A stretch of DNA of 64,000 nucleotides from contig CALWGF010000006.1 in the NCBI GenBank assembly GCA_944379995.1, positions 1-64,000 of the forward strand. The letters are read 5' to 3'. The notes under the pieces are model-generated. The model was not told the origin of the DNA. It searched no databases and saw nothing but the letters and a program-made list of their open reading frames with translations. The stretch is from an uncultured Clostridia bacterium. Lineage in GTDB: Bacteria > Bacillota > Clostridia > Lachnospirales > Anaerotignaceae. Shown here one piece after another: positions 1 to 9,235 of this stretch (position 1 is its first letter; the number at the start of each line of letters is the position of its first letter). A program made the translations under genes and the position numbers.

Positions 1-1
1 T

Positions 2-85
2 GCCCGAGTGGCGGAACTGGCAGACGCACAGGACTTAAAATCCTGCGGGGTAAAACCCGTACCGGTTCGATTCCGGTCTCGGGCA
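2..85 (+). tRNA. tRNA-Leu (anticodon UAA)
   Basis: A complete class II cloverleaf can be folded. The acceptor stem GCCCGAG (2-8) pairs with CTCGGGC (78-84), followed by discriminator A85. The anticodon stem CAGGA/TCCTG encloses a loop CTTAAAA, giving anticodon TAA, which reads UUA. A long variable arm is present, as expected for leucine tRNA. The T-arm ACCGG/CCGGT encloses TTCGATT. CCA is not encoded. UUA is a heavily used codon in this AT-rich genome. Confidence 0.97.
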
Positions 86-91
86 GTAAAA

Positions 92-125
92 AAAGCATTG
101 AATAATATATTCAATGCTTTTTTTT
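92..125 (+). terminator. Intrinsic terminator of tRNA-Leu
   Basis: A near-perfect inverted repeat AAAGCATTGAATA/TATTCAATGCTTT lies directly behind the tRNA and is followed by a run of T. Confidence 0.9.
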
Positions 126-323
126 ATGCGATTTATATTAATTTATATTTTATTTTGACGATATTATATTTAAAAATAATGTTAAATTTATACAATAAAA
201 AGAAATAATGTATATATACTCAGTAAGATTAAGTTTTTTATATAATTTTGTATTAGTAGTTAGATAATATTTTCTAAATTATATTAAAGCAATAGAAATA
301 TTATGCGTAAGGAGGGGAAAAGT

Positions 324-1175
324 ATGTTTTTAAATAGTATATTAAGTAACAATATAAATATTTTTACTAGAAATAGTTTATCAAATTATAATTCTGTTAT
401 AAATTCAAGTGCTGTAAATAGAAGTATAGCCAATAAAATAGGAAAAACAGAAAATAATATTAATGGTTCAAATAAGCAAAATGGTCAGATAAATAAAAGA
501 AATGATAGAGATACTGTTTTAATATCAGCTCAAGGAAGAAAACAAAGTATTATTGAACAGTTAATGAAACAAAAACAAGATATAATTGAAAGAAAAAATG
601 AAGTTAAAATTTCAGCAGATGAAAAAGGTTATGATGTAACAGAACAATTAAAGGCATATGAAGAACAAATAAAACAAATTGATGAACAGATTTCTCAAAT
701 TCAAAGTGAAGAAGCAAATGAAAGTAATGACAATAAAATTGATTTGAAATCTACATATAAACAAGAACAAAAAACTGAAGAAGAAATACAAAATGAAAAT
801 TTAACTAAAATATCAAATATTGCAATATCTAATGAACTCACAGAAATTGTTTCAAATGTAAAAAATCAAATTGATAATAGAGTTAATATACTTGAAACAG
901 AATTGAAACTTGATGCTTCTAGAGGGTTGTTTTCAGAGGAAAAAATTGAAGAAATTTCTGAATTAAAAGCACAAAGTTCAAGTGTTTCTAATGATATAGG
1001 TGAAATGGTAAATGATACAAATAAATCATTAAATGAAATAAATAATGAATATAGTATAAATGATTATAGAATTAAACAAGAAAATGAAAATATTCAGGAG
1101 CAAATTATGAACAATAGATTTTATAGTGATGTAGATGAAAATATAATTCCAGAAATGTATAGAGATTTTGAATAA
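324..1175 (+). CDS. Hypothetical coiled-coil protein
   Basis: I do not recognise this 283-residue protein. It has no signal peptide or membrane segment. The first 60 residues are rich in Asn and Ser; a short motif DTVLISAQGRK follows at about residues 63-73, and residues 75-140 and 160-260 are predicted helical, rich in Glu, Lys, Gln and Ile, and look coiled-coil. The DxVxIS-type motif followed by a helix is reminiscent of small flagellum-associated clostridial proteins, but no flagellar gene is nearby, so this is only a resemblance. An ATG at 303 is in frame, but the strong AAGGAGGGG at 309-317 fits ATG 324 with 6 nt spacing, and I chose that start. The gene stands alone between two terminators. 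Confidence 0.75.
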   Translation: MFLNSILSNNINIFTRNSLSNYNSVINSSAVNRSIANKIGKTENNINGSNKQNGQINKRNDRDTVLISAQGRKQSIIEQLMKQKQDIIERKNEVKISADEKGYDVTEQLKAYEEQIKQIDEQISQIQSEEANESNDNKIDLKSTYKQEQKTEEEIQNENLTKISNIAISNELTEIVSNVKNQIDNRVNILETELKLDASRGLFSEEKIEEISELKAQSSSVSNDIGEMVNDTNKSLNEINNEYSINDYRIKQENENIQEQIMNNRFYSDVDENIIPEMYRDFE

Positions 1176-1283
1176 ATTTATATAAACTTATATATTTCAA
1201 ATAACTTTTTATATAATTGTATTTTAGTAATGTAAATTTAATTTTGTATAATTGTTTTTATTTTCTAAAATATTAATTTTAAT

Positions 1284-1325
1284 AAAAATAACTGATAAAA
1301 TATATTTTTATCAGTTATTTTTTTA
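1284..1325. terminator. Bidirectional terminator
   Basis: Inverted repeat AAATAACTGATAAAA / TTTTATCAGTTATTT with T runs on both strands, between two converging genes. Confidence 0.85.
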
Positions 1326-1358
1326 TATTATATTTAATTTTTCAGTTTATAAAAGTTT

Positions 1359-1703
1359 TTAATATGTCTTTAGCTTTTTAATTTTTTTTATTGCTAATAT
1401 AATAAAAGAAATTCCTATTATATTTATTAAAAACATATTTATTGAATAGCTATTTATTTCTTTATCTAAAAATAAAACTAATGGAAATATTGTTAAAATA
1501 AAACCTAAAAATATTAATACTATTGAAATATAATATTTTTTCTGTATTAAAATTTGTTTTAATATAATTAGAAAACTTAAAAATATTCCTATAAAACTTA
1601 ATCCAGGAGAATCATCTTTGTTACCAAGTATAAATAATGTCACTCCTATTATTATACCTAATATAATAAAAATTATATTTTTTAAATTATAATTAATATT
1701 CAT
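1359..1703 (-). CDS. Small integral membrane protein, unknown
   Basis: A 114-residue, very hydrophobic protein with four likely transmembrane segments at about residues 8-27, 34-50, 57-76 and 86-106, ending in a short Lys-rich cytoplasmic tail (KKIKKLK). No known family is recognisable. A ribosome binding site AAGGAG lies about 12 nt upstream of the ATG. It is downstream of, and on the same strand as, the FMN dehydrogenase, with a gap of about 40 nt, so the two may be cotranscribed. Function unknown. Confidence 0.65.
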   Translation of the reverse strand: MNINYNLKNIIFIILGIIIGVTLFILGNKDDSPGLSFIGIFLSFLIILKQILIQKKYYISIVLIFLGFILTIFPLVLFLDKEINSYSINMFLINIIGISFIILAIKKIKKLKTY

Positions 1704-1743
1704 ATAGACTCAAACTCCTTTTATATATTTAATATAATTGAAT

Positions 1744-2760
1744 TTAATATCTTATCATATCTTTTGTTATTTCATCTATTGAAAATGCTCCACACATAGC
1801 CATAGTATCTTTAAGTTCTGTTCCAAGCTTTTCAATATATAATTTTACACCTTCTTTATCTCCGCCATATACTGATGTTACAAATGGTCTGCATATAAGT
1901 ACACCATCTGCACCCATTGCAAGTGCTTTGAATATATCTGTTCCTGAACGTATTCCGCCATCAACAAATACTTTCATACTTCCATCAACAGCTTCAACTA
2001 TATCTCTTAAAACTTCTGCTGTTGCTGGACATTGGTCAAGAACACGTCCTCCATGATTAGAAACAACTATTGCTGATGCTCCTGCTTCTTTAGCTTTTAT
2101 TGCTCCTTTTACTGTCATTATTCCTTTTACTATAAATGGAAGACCTGCTTCTTTTATTATTTCAGAAAGTTCTGATACAGATTTACTACCTGCTGGTGGT
2201 GTAAGGTTTTTAAGAAATGGAAGACCTGCTGCATCAATATCCATAGCAACTGCAAATGCTCCACTTTCTTTTACAAGATTGAATTTCTCTTTTATAGTTT
2301 CTATGTTCCAAGGCTTAACTGTTGGAATTCCAATACCATTTGAAGATTTTATTGCTTTTGTTGCTGCAATCATTACATTTGAATCTGTACCGTCTCCTGT
2401 AAATGCTGCTATACCATTTTCAGCACAAGCAGATACAAGTACATCATTATATGTAACATCATTATATTTATCACTATAATGAAGTGTTACAGCACCAACT
2501 GGTCCTGCAAAAAATGGATAATCAAATTTTTTACCGAAAATTTCAATGCTTGTATCAACAGGCTTATTTTCACATATAGTATCCATATTTACTCGTATAT
2601 CTTGCCATTTTGAATAGTTTCTTATAGCAGTATCGCCTACACCTTTTGCACCCGGTCCAGGCATTTTATTTTTACAAGCTATACCATTACATATTGGACA
2701 GGCTTTACAAAGTTCTCCTATATCTTTTCTTGCAATTTCAAGTACTTCATTATAGTTCAT
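1744..2760 (-). CDS. FMN-dependent alpha-hydroxy-acid dehydrogenase
   Basis: A 338-residue TIM-barrel flavoenzyme of the lactate/glycolate oxidase (FMN_dh) family, which oxidises 2-hydroxy acids to 2-oxo acids. Family signatures are visible: FIVKGIMT (FMN-binding Lys, about residue 213), SNHGGR with the catalytic His and Arg (about 234-239), and the phosphate-binding FVDGGIRSG (about 264-272) plus GADGVLICRPF. Unlike classical family members it begins with a cysteine cluster C18-x2-C21-x2-C24-x4-C29 that could bind a metal or Fe-S cluster; clostridial relatives share such an N-terminus. The substrate cannot be told. A strong AAAAGGAGG precedes the ATG. Confidence 0.88.
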   Translation of the reverse strand: MNYNEVLEIARKDIGELCKACPICNGIACKNKMPGPGAKGVGDTAIRNYSKWQDIRVNMDTICENKPVDTSIEIFGKKFDYPFFAGPVGAVTLHYSDKYNDVTYNDVLVSACAENGIAAFTGDGTDSNVMIAATKAIKSSNGIGIPTVKPWNIETIKEKFNLVKESGAFAVAMDIDAAGLPFLKNLTPPAGSKSVSELSEIIKEAGLPFIVKGIMTVKGAIKAKEAGASAIVVSNHGGRVLDQCPATAEVLRDIVEAVDGSMKVFVDGGIRSGTDIFKALAMGADGVLICRPFVTSVYGGDKEGVKLYIEKLGTELKDTMAMCGAFSIDEITKDMIRY

Positions 2761-2938
2761 AAAAAAATCCTCCTTTTAACATTAATTTAAAAATAATTAT
2801 ATCACTTTAATAATATTATTTATTAAGAATTTATTAAAATAATTTATTGTTTATAGAAATTTTTATTTATAAATTTTATAATTTAATTGGAACTAATATA
2901 TATTAATTATAGTCTAAATTAATAAGGAGGGGATTTTT

Positions 2939-4462
2939 ATGAAATATTATATTAGTAGAATTGTTTCATTTCTTTCAGCAGTAGTTCTTGCATTAGGTGC
3001 ATTTAATGTGAATGCTTTTGCTTATACAGAAAACCATATTACAAATCAAGTTAGAGTTAAAACTGGAACAGAACTTAATGAAAGTACAGCTCCAAAACTT
3101 ATTATAGAGTCAAGTAAAGACCATACAGATGATTTTAATTTTGAAGTTTATATTGATAATGCTAAATGGTCTGATAAATATTCAGATAAAGGAGATATTG
3201 AAACAGGTGTTAGTTATACAAAAATTTCTGATACAAGAATGATTTTCAATATTGATTTAGATACATTTGATGCTACATCAAAAGATATAGAAATACCACT
3301 TTATACTGTAATAGATGATTTTGGAGATGCAACTGTTGGTATAAATTCTAAAGGTTCAAGTGTATCAGAAGGAGAATTTGTATTTGCTACTGCTGGTGCA
3401 AGTGATATAAAAATATATAATGAACCTGTTGAAAATATGAAAGAAAATGGAACTATAAATGAAATATTAATTCAAGATGATTTTAATTCAAGTGTAAAAA
3501 GCGGCACAAAATATACTATAAAACTTAATGGTGGTTTTACATTTGCCCAACTTCCTAAAATGGATAATGATGGTAAATATTCTAATAAAACAGACATAGA
3601 TTTTGTTGACAGCAGTAAAAAAGCTATTGTTATTACTGTTACAAAAACAACTGATGCTGGTAAAGGTAGTATTAAACTTACTGATATAAAACTTAATACT
3701 GAAAATGCTTCTTATGGAAATATAAAAGCTGATTTTACAAACAGTAATGGTGGAAGTGCAGAACTTAATTTTGGTACTTTTGGAACAGGTAATGAAACAG
3801 CTTCAGAAATAATGATAAATGATAATATAAACTATACTGATGATAAAGCGGTATTGACAGGAACAGCCACAAAAGGCAAATTTGTTGTTCTTAATATTGA
3901 TAATAAAGAAATAGGAAAAATAAGAGTTGATAACAATGGAGCATGGCAGTTTGAATTTGATAAAACATTAATAAATGATGGCAATACTCATAATATTCAG
4001 TTGGGTTATTATAATACTGATACAAAAGACCTTTATTATGTAAAAACAATAGAATATAGCAAAAATAATAGTATTAATATAGTTTATGCAATAGGTGCAG
4101 AAGGATATGTATATAATGGAAAACAGGTTGTAACAGATGGAGTACCATATATTGATGAGTCTGGAAGAACAATGATACCATTAAGAACATTTTCAAATTC
4201 TATGGGTATATCTGATACAGATATAGCATGGAATGAAAAAACAGGTGAAATAACAATAAAAACAACTAATGGTAATATTTCGCTTAAAATAGGTGAAACA
4301 AAAATAACTTCACCTAATGGTGAAATAAATATTGATTGTCCTGCTGTAATAAAAGATAATCGTACTTATATACCTTTAAGAGGTGTTCTTAATGCTTATG
4401 GTATTTCAGACGAAAATATTGAATGGAGTCCAAGTGCAAAAACAATAACTATTTTTAAATAA
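2939..4462 (+). CDS. Secreted stalk-domain (copper amine oxidase N-like) surface protein
   Basis: A 507-residue exported protein with a Sec signal peptide (residues 1-28, cleavage near AFA-Y). The middle consists of beta-rich repeats. Residues about 385-507 form a stalk domain of the copper amine oxidase N-terminal type, with the two signatures RTMIPLRTFSNSMG and RTYIPLRGVLNAYG, each followed by an I.W....TI element. The N-terminal part (xITNQVRVKTGTELN, then DDFNFEVYIDNAKW) is clearly paralogous to the much longer protein at 22193, so both probably belong to one S-layer-like family. No SLH, CWB2 or LPXTG anchor is seen. AAGGAGGGG lies 7 nt before the ATG, and a terminator follows directly. 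Confidence 0.85.
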   Translation: MKYYISRIVSFLSAVVLALGAFNVNAFAYTENHITNQVRVKTGTELNESTAPKLIIESSKDHTDDFNFEVYIDNAKWSDKYSDKGDIETGVSYTKISDTRMIFNIDLDTFDATSKDIEIPLYTVIDDFGDATVGINSKGSSVSEGEFVFATAGASDIKIYNEPVENMKENGTINEILIQDDFNSSVKSGTKYTIKLNGGFTFAQLPKMDNDGKYSNKTDIDFVDSSKKAIVITVTKTTDAGKGSIKLTDIKLNTENASYGNIKADFTNSNGGSAELNFGTFGTGNETASEIMINDNINYTDDKAVLTGTATKGKFVVLNIDNKEIGKIRVDNNGAWQFEFDKTLINDGNTHNIQLGYYNTDTKDLYYVKTIEYSKNNSINIVYAIGAEGYVYNGKQVVTDGVPYIDESGRTMIPLRTFSNSMGISDTDIAWNEKTGEITIKTTNGNISLKIGETKITSPNGEINIDCPAVIKDNRTYIPLRGVLNAYGISDENIEWSPSAKTITIFK

Positions 4463-4482
4463 ATAGTATTATAGTAAAATTT

Positions 4483-4512
4483 AAGGGTTGTTTTTATTGC
4501 AACCCTTTTTTA
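4483..4512 (+). terminator. Intrinsic terminator
   Basis: AAGGGTTG / CAACCCTT hairpin followed by TTTTT, 20 nt behind the stalk-domain gene. Confidence 0.9.
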
Positions 4513-4583
4513 TATTGTCTTTATTTTATATATAGTCTATACTTTAATAAGGGTTTAGGATATACATAAGAAAGGTTGATTTT

Positions 4584-5129
4584 ATGGAAAACAAAATGTA
4601 TTTAAAACTTTCAAAAATGTATTTATTCTTTTTTATAATTTCTATTTTAGGCTGGATTTATGAAGTATTTCTTGATGTAGTTATATACAGGTGGGGATTT
4701 ACAAATAGAGGTGTCTTAATAGGTCCATATTGCCCTGTATATGGTTGTGGAGCTATTGCTATATTATTTTGTTTAAAAAAGCTTATGAAAAAGAAAATAA
4801 GGCTTTTTAAGACTAATATTACACCTGCTATTGTATTTGTAGGTATTGTAGTTATTACAACTATAATAGAGCTTATTGCAAGTTATATTATGGAGTTTAC
4901 AACAGGTTCATGGCTTTGGGATTATACAAGATTTAGTTTTAATTTTGAAGGTAGAATTGCACTTAATCCAAGTATACGTTTTGGTATTGGTGGTATGATT
5001 ATACTATATGTGTTGTATCCTGTTTTTGAAAAATTTATAAAATCATTAGGTGAAAAAAGAACAGTTATATTTGCAATAATTACATCAATTATTATGCTTA
5101 TAGATGCTTTATTTGTTTTTGTTATTTGA
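4584..5129 (+). CDS. Putative ABC-transporter type IV (CmpB/PF06541) membrane protein
   Basis: A 181-residue integral membrane protein with about five hydrophobic segments. It carries the hallmarks of the PF06541 family: GWIYE near the N-terminus, NRGVLIGPYCPVYGCGA in the first loop, a conserved E in the third helix (IIELIASYIMEF) followed by WLWDYT, then GRIALNPSIRFGIGG. Despite the family name there is no ATPase nearby and the biochemical role is unknown. AAGAAAGG lies 8 nt before the ATG. The gene stands alone between the stalk-domain gene and asnB. Confidence 0.8.
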   Translation: MENKMYLKLSKMYLFFFIISILGWIYEVFLDVVIYRWGFTNRGVLIGPYCPVYGCGAIAILFCLKKLMKKKIRLFKTNITPAIVFVGIVVITTIIELIASYIMEFTTGSWLWDYTRFSFNFEGRIALNPSIRFGIGGMIILYVLYPVFEKFIKSLGEKRTVIFAIITSIIMLIDALFVFVI

Positions 5130-5265
5130 AATGTATAAAATTTTAAAAAATACTGATTTTAATTATATATTGTCTTTGTTGATTTTAATATTGAAATGTG
5201 ATACAGTTTTTTATATTGAAAAATTTTAGTTTAATAGGGCTTTTTGCCATAGGAGGATATATAAA

Positions 5266-7101
5266 ATGTGTGGTTTTTGTGGTTTTACAGGACACCTTAT
5301 AAATAGTGAAGAAATTCTTACAAATATGATGAATAAAATAATTCATAGAGGTCCTGACAGTGAAGGAAAACATATAAATGATGATATTGCAATGGGCTTT
5401 CGACGTTTAAGTATCATAGACCTTGACCATGGTTCACAACCTATGTATAACGAAACTGACGATATTGTAATAACATTTAATGGTGAAATATATAATCATC
5501 AAGAACTTAGAGAAGAACTTATTGCAAAAGGTCATGTTTTTAAAAATAATGCAGATACAGAAGTTCTTATTCATGGATATGAAGAATATGGCGAAAAACT
5601 TCTTGGTAAAGTAAGAGGTATGTTTGCTTTTGTTATTTGGGATAGTAAAAATGAAACTCTTTTTGGAGCAAGGGACTTTTTTGGTATAAAACCTTTTTAT
5701 TATGCAGAAATAGACGGACAGCTTGTATATGGTTCAGAAATTAAAAGTATACTTGAATATCCAGGGTATAAAAAAGCTGTAAATACTACAGCTCTTGAAA
5801 ATTACCTTACATTCCAATATTCAGTTCTTGAAGAAACATTCTTTAAAGGTATATATAAACTTATGCCTGCTCATTGTTTTACATTTAAAAAAGGCAAAAT
5901 GGAAATAAAAAGATATTGGGAACCTGTTTTTGAGGCTGATGAAAATAAAAATCTTGATGAGCTTGTTGATGAAATAGATAATGCAATGCAGGATTCTATT
6001 AAAAAACATAAAATAAGTGATGTTGAAGTTGGTTCTTTCCTTTCAAGTGGTGTTGATTCAAGTTATGTAGCTGCTTGTTTTAAAGGTGATAAAACATTCA
6101 CAGTTGGTTTTGATTATGAAAAATATAATGAAATAGATTATGCAAAAGCTCTTTCAAAAAAAGTTGGTATAGATAATTATAGTAAACTTATAACAACAGA
6201 GGAATACTGGGAAGCTATACCTAAAGTACAATATCATATGGACGAGCCTCTTGCTGACCCTTCTGCTATTGCACTTTATTTTGTAAGTCAAACAGCAGCA
6301 AAACATGTTAAAGTTGCTCTTTCTGGTGAAGGTGCTGACGAGTTTTTTGGAGGGTATAATATATACAGAGAACCACATTCTCTTGAACCTATTACAAAAC
6401 TTCCTATGCCAGTAAGAAAAGGTCTTGGAAAAATTGCTAAAGCTATACCTTTTAAAGTTAAAGGTAAAAACTATATTATAAGAGGTAGTAAAACTTTACA
6501 GGAAAGATTTATAGGTAATGCTTTTATGTTTAATGAGGAGGAAAGAGAAAAAATTCTTAAAAATCCTACTGGAAAATATAATCATACAGAGCTTACAAAG
6601 CCTTTCTATGATAAAGTTAAAAATCAAGATGAAGTTACTCAGATGCAGTATATAGACATTCATTTTTGGCTTATAGGAGATATTCTTTTAAAAGCTGATA
6701 AAATGAGTATGGCACATTCTCTTGAAGTTAGAGTTCCATTCCTTGATAAAGAAGTATTTAATGTTGCAAGAACAATACCTGTAAAATATAGAGTAAATAA
6801 AGAAAATACAAAATATGCAATGAGAATGGCTGCACATAGATACCTTCCGGATATGGTTGCTGAGAAAAAGAAACTTGGTTTCCCTGTACCTATTCGTATA
6901 TGGCTTAAAGAAGATAAATATTATAATACAGTTAAAAAAGCATTTATGGGAACAGCTGCAAGAGAATTTTTCAATGTTGATGAAATAGTAAAACTTCTTG
7001 ATGACCATAGAACAGGAAAAGTTGATAACAGTAGAAAAATTTGGACAATATTTATGTTTATACTTTGGCATAAAGAATATTTTGGTAAAAAATCAGCTTA
7101 A
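5266..7101 (+). CDS. asnB: Asparagine synthase (glutamine-hydrolysing)
   Basis: A 611-residue enzyme that makes asparagine from aspartate, ATP and glutamine in the cytoplasm. The N-terminal Ntn glutaminase domain (1 to about 210) starts with the nucleophile Cys2 (MCGFCGF) and has RGPD and FNGEIYNH. The synthetase domain has the PPi-loop SSGVDSS at about residues 260-266, LSGEGADE at about 351, and LKADKMSMAHSLEVRVPF near 478. The length is normal for the family. Translation must start at ATG 5266 because Cys2 has to be exposed; AGGAGG lies upstream. The gene is monocistronic with its own terminator. Confidence 0.97.
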   Translation: MCGFCGFTGHLINSEEILTNMMNKIIHRGPDSEGKHINDDIAMGFRRLSIIDLDHGSQPMYNETDDIVITFNGEIYNHQELREELIAKGHVFKNNADTEVLIHGYEEYGEKLLGKVRGMFAFVIWDSKNETLFGARDFFGIKPFYYAEIDGQLVYGSEIKSILEYPGYKKAVNTTALENYLTFQYSVLEETFFKGIYKLMPAHCFTFKKGKMEIKRYWEPVFEADENKNLDELVDEIDNAMQDSIKKHKISDVEVGSFLSSGVDSSYVAACFKGDKTFTVGFDYEKYNEIDYAKALSKKVGIDNYSKLITTEEYWEAIPKVQYHMDEPLADPSAIALYFVSQTAAKHVKVALSGEGADEFFGGYNIYREPHSLEPITKLPMPVRKGLGKIAKAIPFKVKGKNYIIRGSKTLQERFIGNAFMFNEEEREKILKNPTGKYNHTELTKPFYDKVKNQDEVTQMQYIDIHFWLIGDILLKADKMSMAHSLEVRVPFLDKEVFNVARTIPVKYRVNKENTKYAMRMAAHRYLPDMVAEKKKLGFPVPIRIWLKEDKYYNTVKKAFMGTAAREFFNVDEIVKLLDDHRTGKVDNSRKIWTIFMFILWHKEYFGKKSA

Positions 7102-7104
7102 ATA

Positions 7105-7140
7105 AAAATACGATACAGTTAAACTGTATCGTATTTTTTT
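7105..7140 (+). terminator. Intrinsic terminator of asnB
   Basis: Perfect repeat AATACGATACAGTT / AACTGTATCGTATT followed by T7. Confidence 0.93.
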
Positions 7141-7230
7141 ATTTTTTTTAAGTTTTTTTTTAATACAATAAATATAAAGTATAGTTTATAATTATATTAA
7201 TATTAAATTTTATATTAAAAGGAGATGTAT

Positions 7231-7971
7231 ATGAAAAAAACATACTACTTTTTTTTATTGGTATTTATGATTTTCATATTTGTAGGTTGTTCTAATGTAA
7301 ATAATGCAAGTATAAATAGTGTAAAAAATGTTGAAGAAGGAATTTCAGAATTAAAATCATTTGAAATAGAAGAAAATAACTCTGAAAAAAATATAGAAGA
7401 AAATAATATAACAAAACAATATAATGATGGTGTAGTTGTTAATAGAGAAGGCATGTCTGATGAGTTTTATGCAATGACAAAACCTGTTGATGCTGTTATA
7501 AGATGTATGTATGAAAATAATATGGAATATGAACCCAAAAATCCCGAGTTTTTTTGGAGAGCAATATCTTATTTTGTAGGTAGTTATGGTATAAAACATG
7601 AACTTGCTGAAATTGAATATGATAAGGTTAAATTACCTAAAAATGTTGTCCAAGAGTTCGCAACTATACTTTTTTATGATTATGATGACCTTTTAGATAT
7701 ACCAGAAAGTATTGGTGATGAAGTAGCTTATGATGAGAACTATGGAGGATATATATTTAAAATAAATCCTGCAACACTTTCATATGCTACATTGGAAAGT
7801 GTAGAAACAGAAGAAAAAGAGTATACAGTTATTGCTGATTTTTATACAACCGGTAAAGAAAATGTAAAGTTAAGCAGTAAATGGGAAATAAAAATGGTTG
7901 ATAACCCTTATATAAGTGGTATACAAGAACCAAAATATATTTATACAATAAAAAGTATAACAAAACAATAA
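7231..7971 (+). CDS. Lipoprotein, unknown function
   Basis: A 246-residue lipoprotein: the signal peptide MKKTYYFFLL... ends in the lipobox FVGC with the lipidated Cys at residue 20, followed by an Asn/Glu-rich linker (21-65) and a mixed alpha/beta domain (about 75-245) with no recognisable fold. An ATG at 7225 is in frame but touches GGAG (7221-7224), so ATG 7231, 6 nt behind it, is the better start. It lies between asnB and murG without an operon partner. Function unknown; similar small exported lipoproteins are common in Clostridia. Confidence 0.8.
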   Translation: MKKTYYFFLLVFMIFIFVGCSNVNNASINSVKNVEEGISELKSFEIEENNSEKNIEENNITKQYNDGVVVNREGMSDEFYAMTKPVDAVIRCMYENNMEYEPKNPEFFWRAISYFVGSYGIKHELAEIEYDKVKLPKNVVQEFATILFYDYDDLLDIPESIGDEVAYDENYGGYIFKINPATLSYATLESVETEEKEYTVIADFYTTGKENVKLSSKWEIKMVDNPYISGIQEPKYIYTIKSITKQ

Positions 7972-7974
7972 TAA

Positions 7975-8000
7975 AAAGGGTTGCTTAGCAACCCTTTATT
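7975..8000. terminator. Bidirectional terminator
   Basis: AAAGGGTTGC / GCAACCCTTT hairpin between the converging lipoprotein and murG genes; its right arm overlaps the murG stop codon. Confidence 0.9.
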
Positions 8001-9060
8001 TTGTATATTTTTTAATAATTTCCATTACACCATTTACACCATTTGAAGTATTGCTTTTTTCCATAGCATCAATAAAAGATTGTCTATTTTCATAAAGTTT
8101 TCTTATTGCTCTTTCAAGAGATGCATATGTCATATCTTCTTCTTTAAGTACCATTGAAAAACCTTGTTTTTCAAATGAAGCCGCATTTAATATTTGGTCA
8201 CCTCTACTAGCATTTGCAGAAAGAGGGATTAAAAGATTTGGTTTTTTAAGTGCAAGAAATTCAGAAATAGAGTTTGAACCAGCTCTTGATACTATAATAT
8301 CTGCTGCTGCCATTATATGAGGTAATTCTTCTGATACATATTCAAATTGTGTATAACCTTTTGTACCTTCAAGTGTTTTATCAACATTACCTTTTCCGCA
8401 TATATGAACAAGGTCAAAGTCTTTTAATAATGTTTTTAGTGAACCTCTTAATTGTGTATTTATTTTTACAGAACCAAGACTTCCTCCCATCATCATTATT
8501 ATTGGTCGTTCTCCAGTAAATTTACAAATTTCTCTACCTTTTTGTGGATTTCCGCAGAAAAGTTCATTTCTTATTGGTGTACCTGTATTTATACCTTTAT
8601 TTTCTGGTATATATTTAAGAGTTTCAGGGAATGTTGTACATACACATTTTGCAAAAGGCATTGCTATTTTATTTGCAAGTCCTGGTGTTATATCAGACTC
8701 ATGAACAACAACAGGTATTTTATTAAGTTTTGCACCAAGTACAACAGGAACAGCAACAAAACCACCTTTTGAAAATACAATATCTGGCTTAAGTTTTCTT
8801 AAAAGGAAGTATGATTCTTTTACTCCTTTTACTACTCTAAACATGTCTGTTATATTGTCTTTTGAAAGGTATCTTCTAAGTTTTCCAGTAGGTACTGAAT
8901 AATAAGTAATATTTTCTTTTTCTATAAGATTTTTTTCTATACCGTCTTTTGTACCTATATATGATATTTCGAAGCCCTCTTCTTTTAAAGAAGGTAAAAG
9001 TGCAATATTAGGTGTTACATGACCTGCTGTTCCGCCACCTGTTAAAACTATTTTTTTCAT
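7996..9060 (-). CDS. murG: UDP-N-acetylglucosamine--N-acetylmuramyl-(pentapeptide) pyrophosphoryl-undecaprenol GlcNAc transferase
   Basis: A 354-residue membrane-associated GT-B glycosyltransferase that adds GlcNAc to lipid I to make lipid II. The N-terminal glycine-rich loop TGGGTAGHVTPN (residues 7-18) contains the conserved His, and HESDITPGLANK follows at about 121. The C-terminal domain has the second Gly-rich loop MMGGSLGS and the UDP-GlcNAc site SRAGSNSISEFLAL. Length matches the family. It is not in the usual dcw cluster here but stands alone, convergent to a lipoprotein gene. GGAG lies upstream of the ATG with a somewhat long spacing. Confidence 0.96.
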   Translation of the reverse strand: MKKIVLTGGGTAGHVTPNIALLPSLKEEGFEISYIGTKDGIEKNLIEKENITYYSVPTGKLRRYLSKDNITDMFRVVKGVKESYFLLRKLKPDIVFSKGGFVAVPVVLGAKLNKIPVVVHESDITPGLANKIAMPFAKCVCTTFPETLKYIPENKGINTGTPIRNELFCGNPQKGREICKFTGERPIIMMMGGSLGSVKINTQLRGSLKTLLKDFDLVHICGKGNVDKTLEGTKGYTQFEYVSEELPHIMAAADIIVSRAGSNSISEFLALKKPNLLIPLSANASRGDQILNAASFEKQGFSMVLKEEDMTYASLERAIRKLYENRQSFIDAMEKSNTSNGVNGVMEIIKKYTK

Positions 9061-9235
9061 TATTTTATCAACTCCGTATTATATAATTAATATTATATTT
9101 TATATTATAATATCAAAGTTTTAATATTAGTTCTATTAAAAAATAATATTTATATAAATGATTGTTCGTAGAAATATACAAATATTTTAATATTAGTGTA
9201 TTTATGTTATAATAAAAAGAATATAAATATTTAAG

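Noticed and set aside
8..208. Open frame covering the first tRNA
   Set aside because: It is read through tRNA-Leu and the terminator, without ribosome binding site.
6688..7071. 127-codon open frame antisense to asnB
   Set aside because: Shadow of asnB codon use in an AT-rich genome; Phe/Cys/His-rich translation without ribosome binding site.
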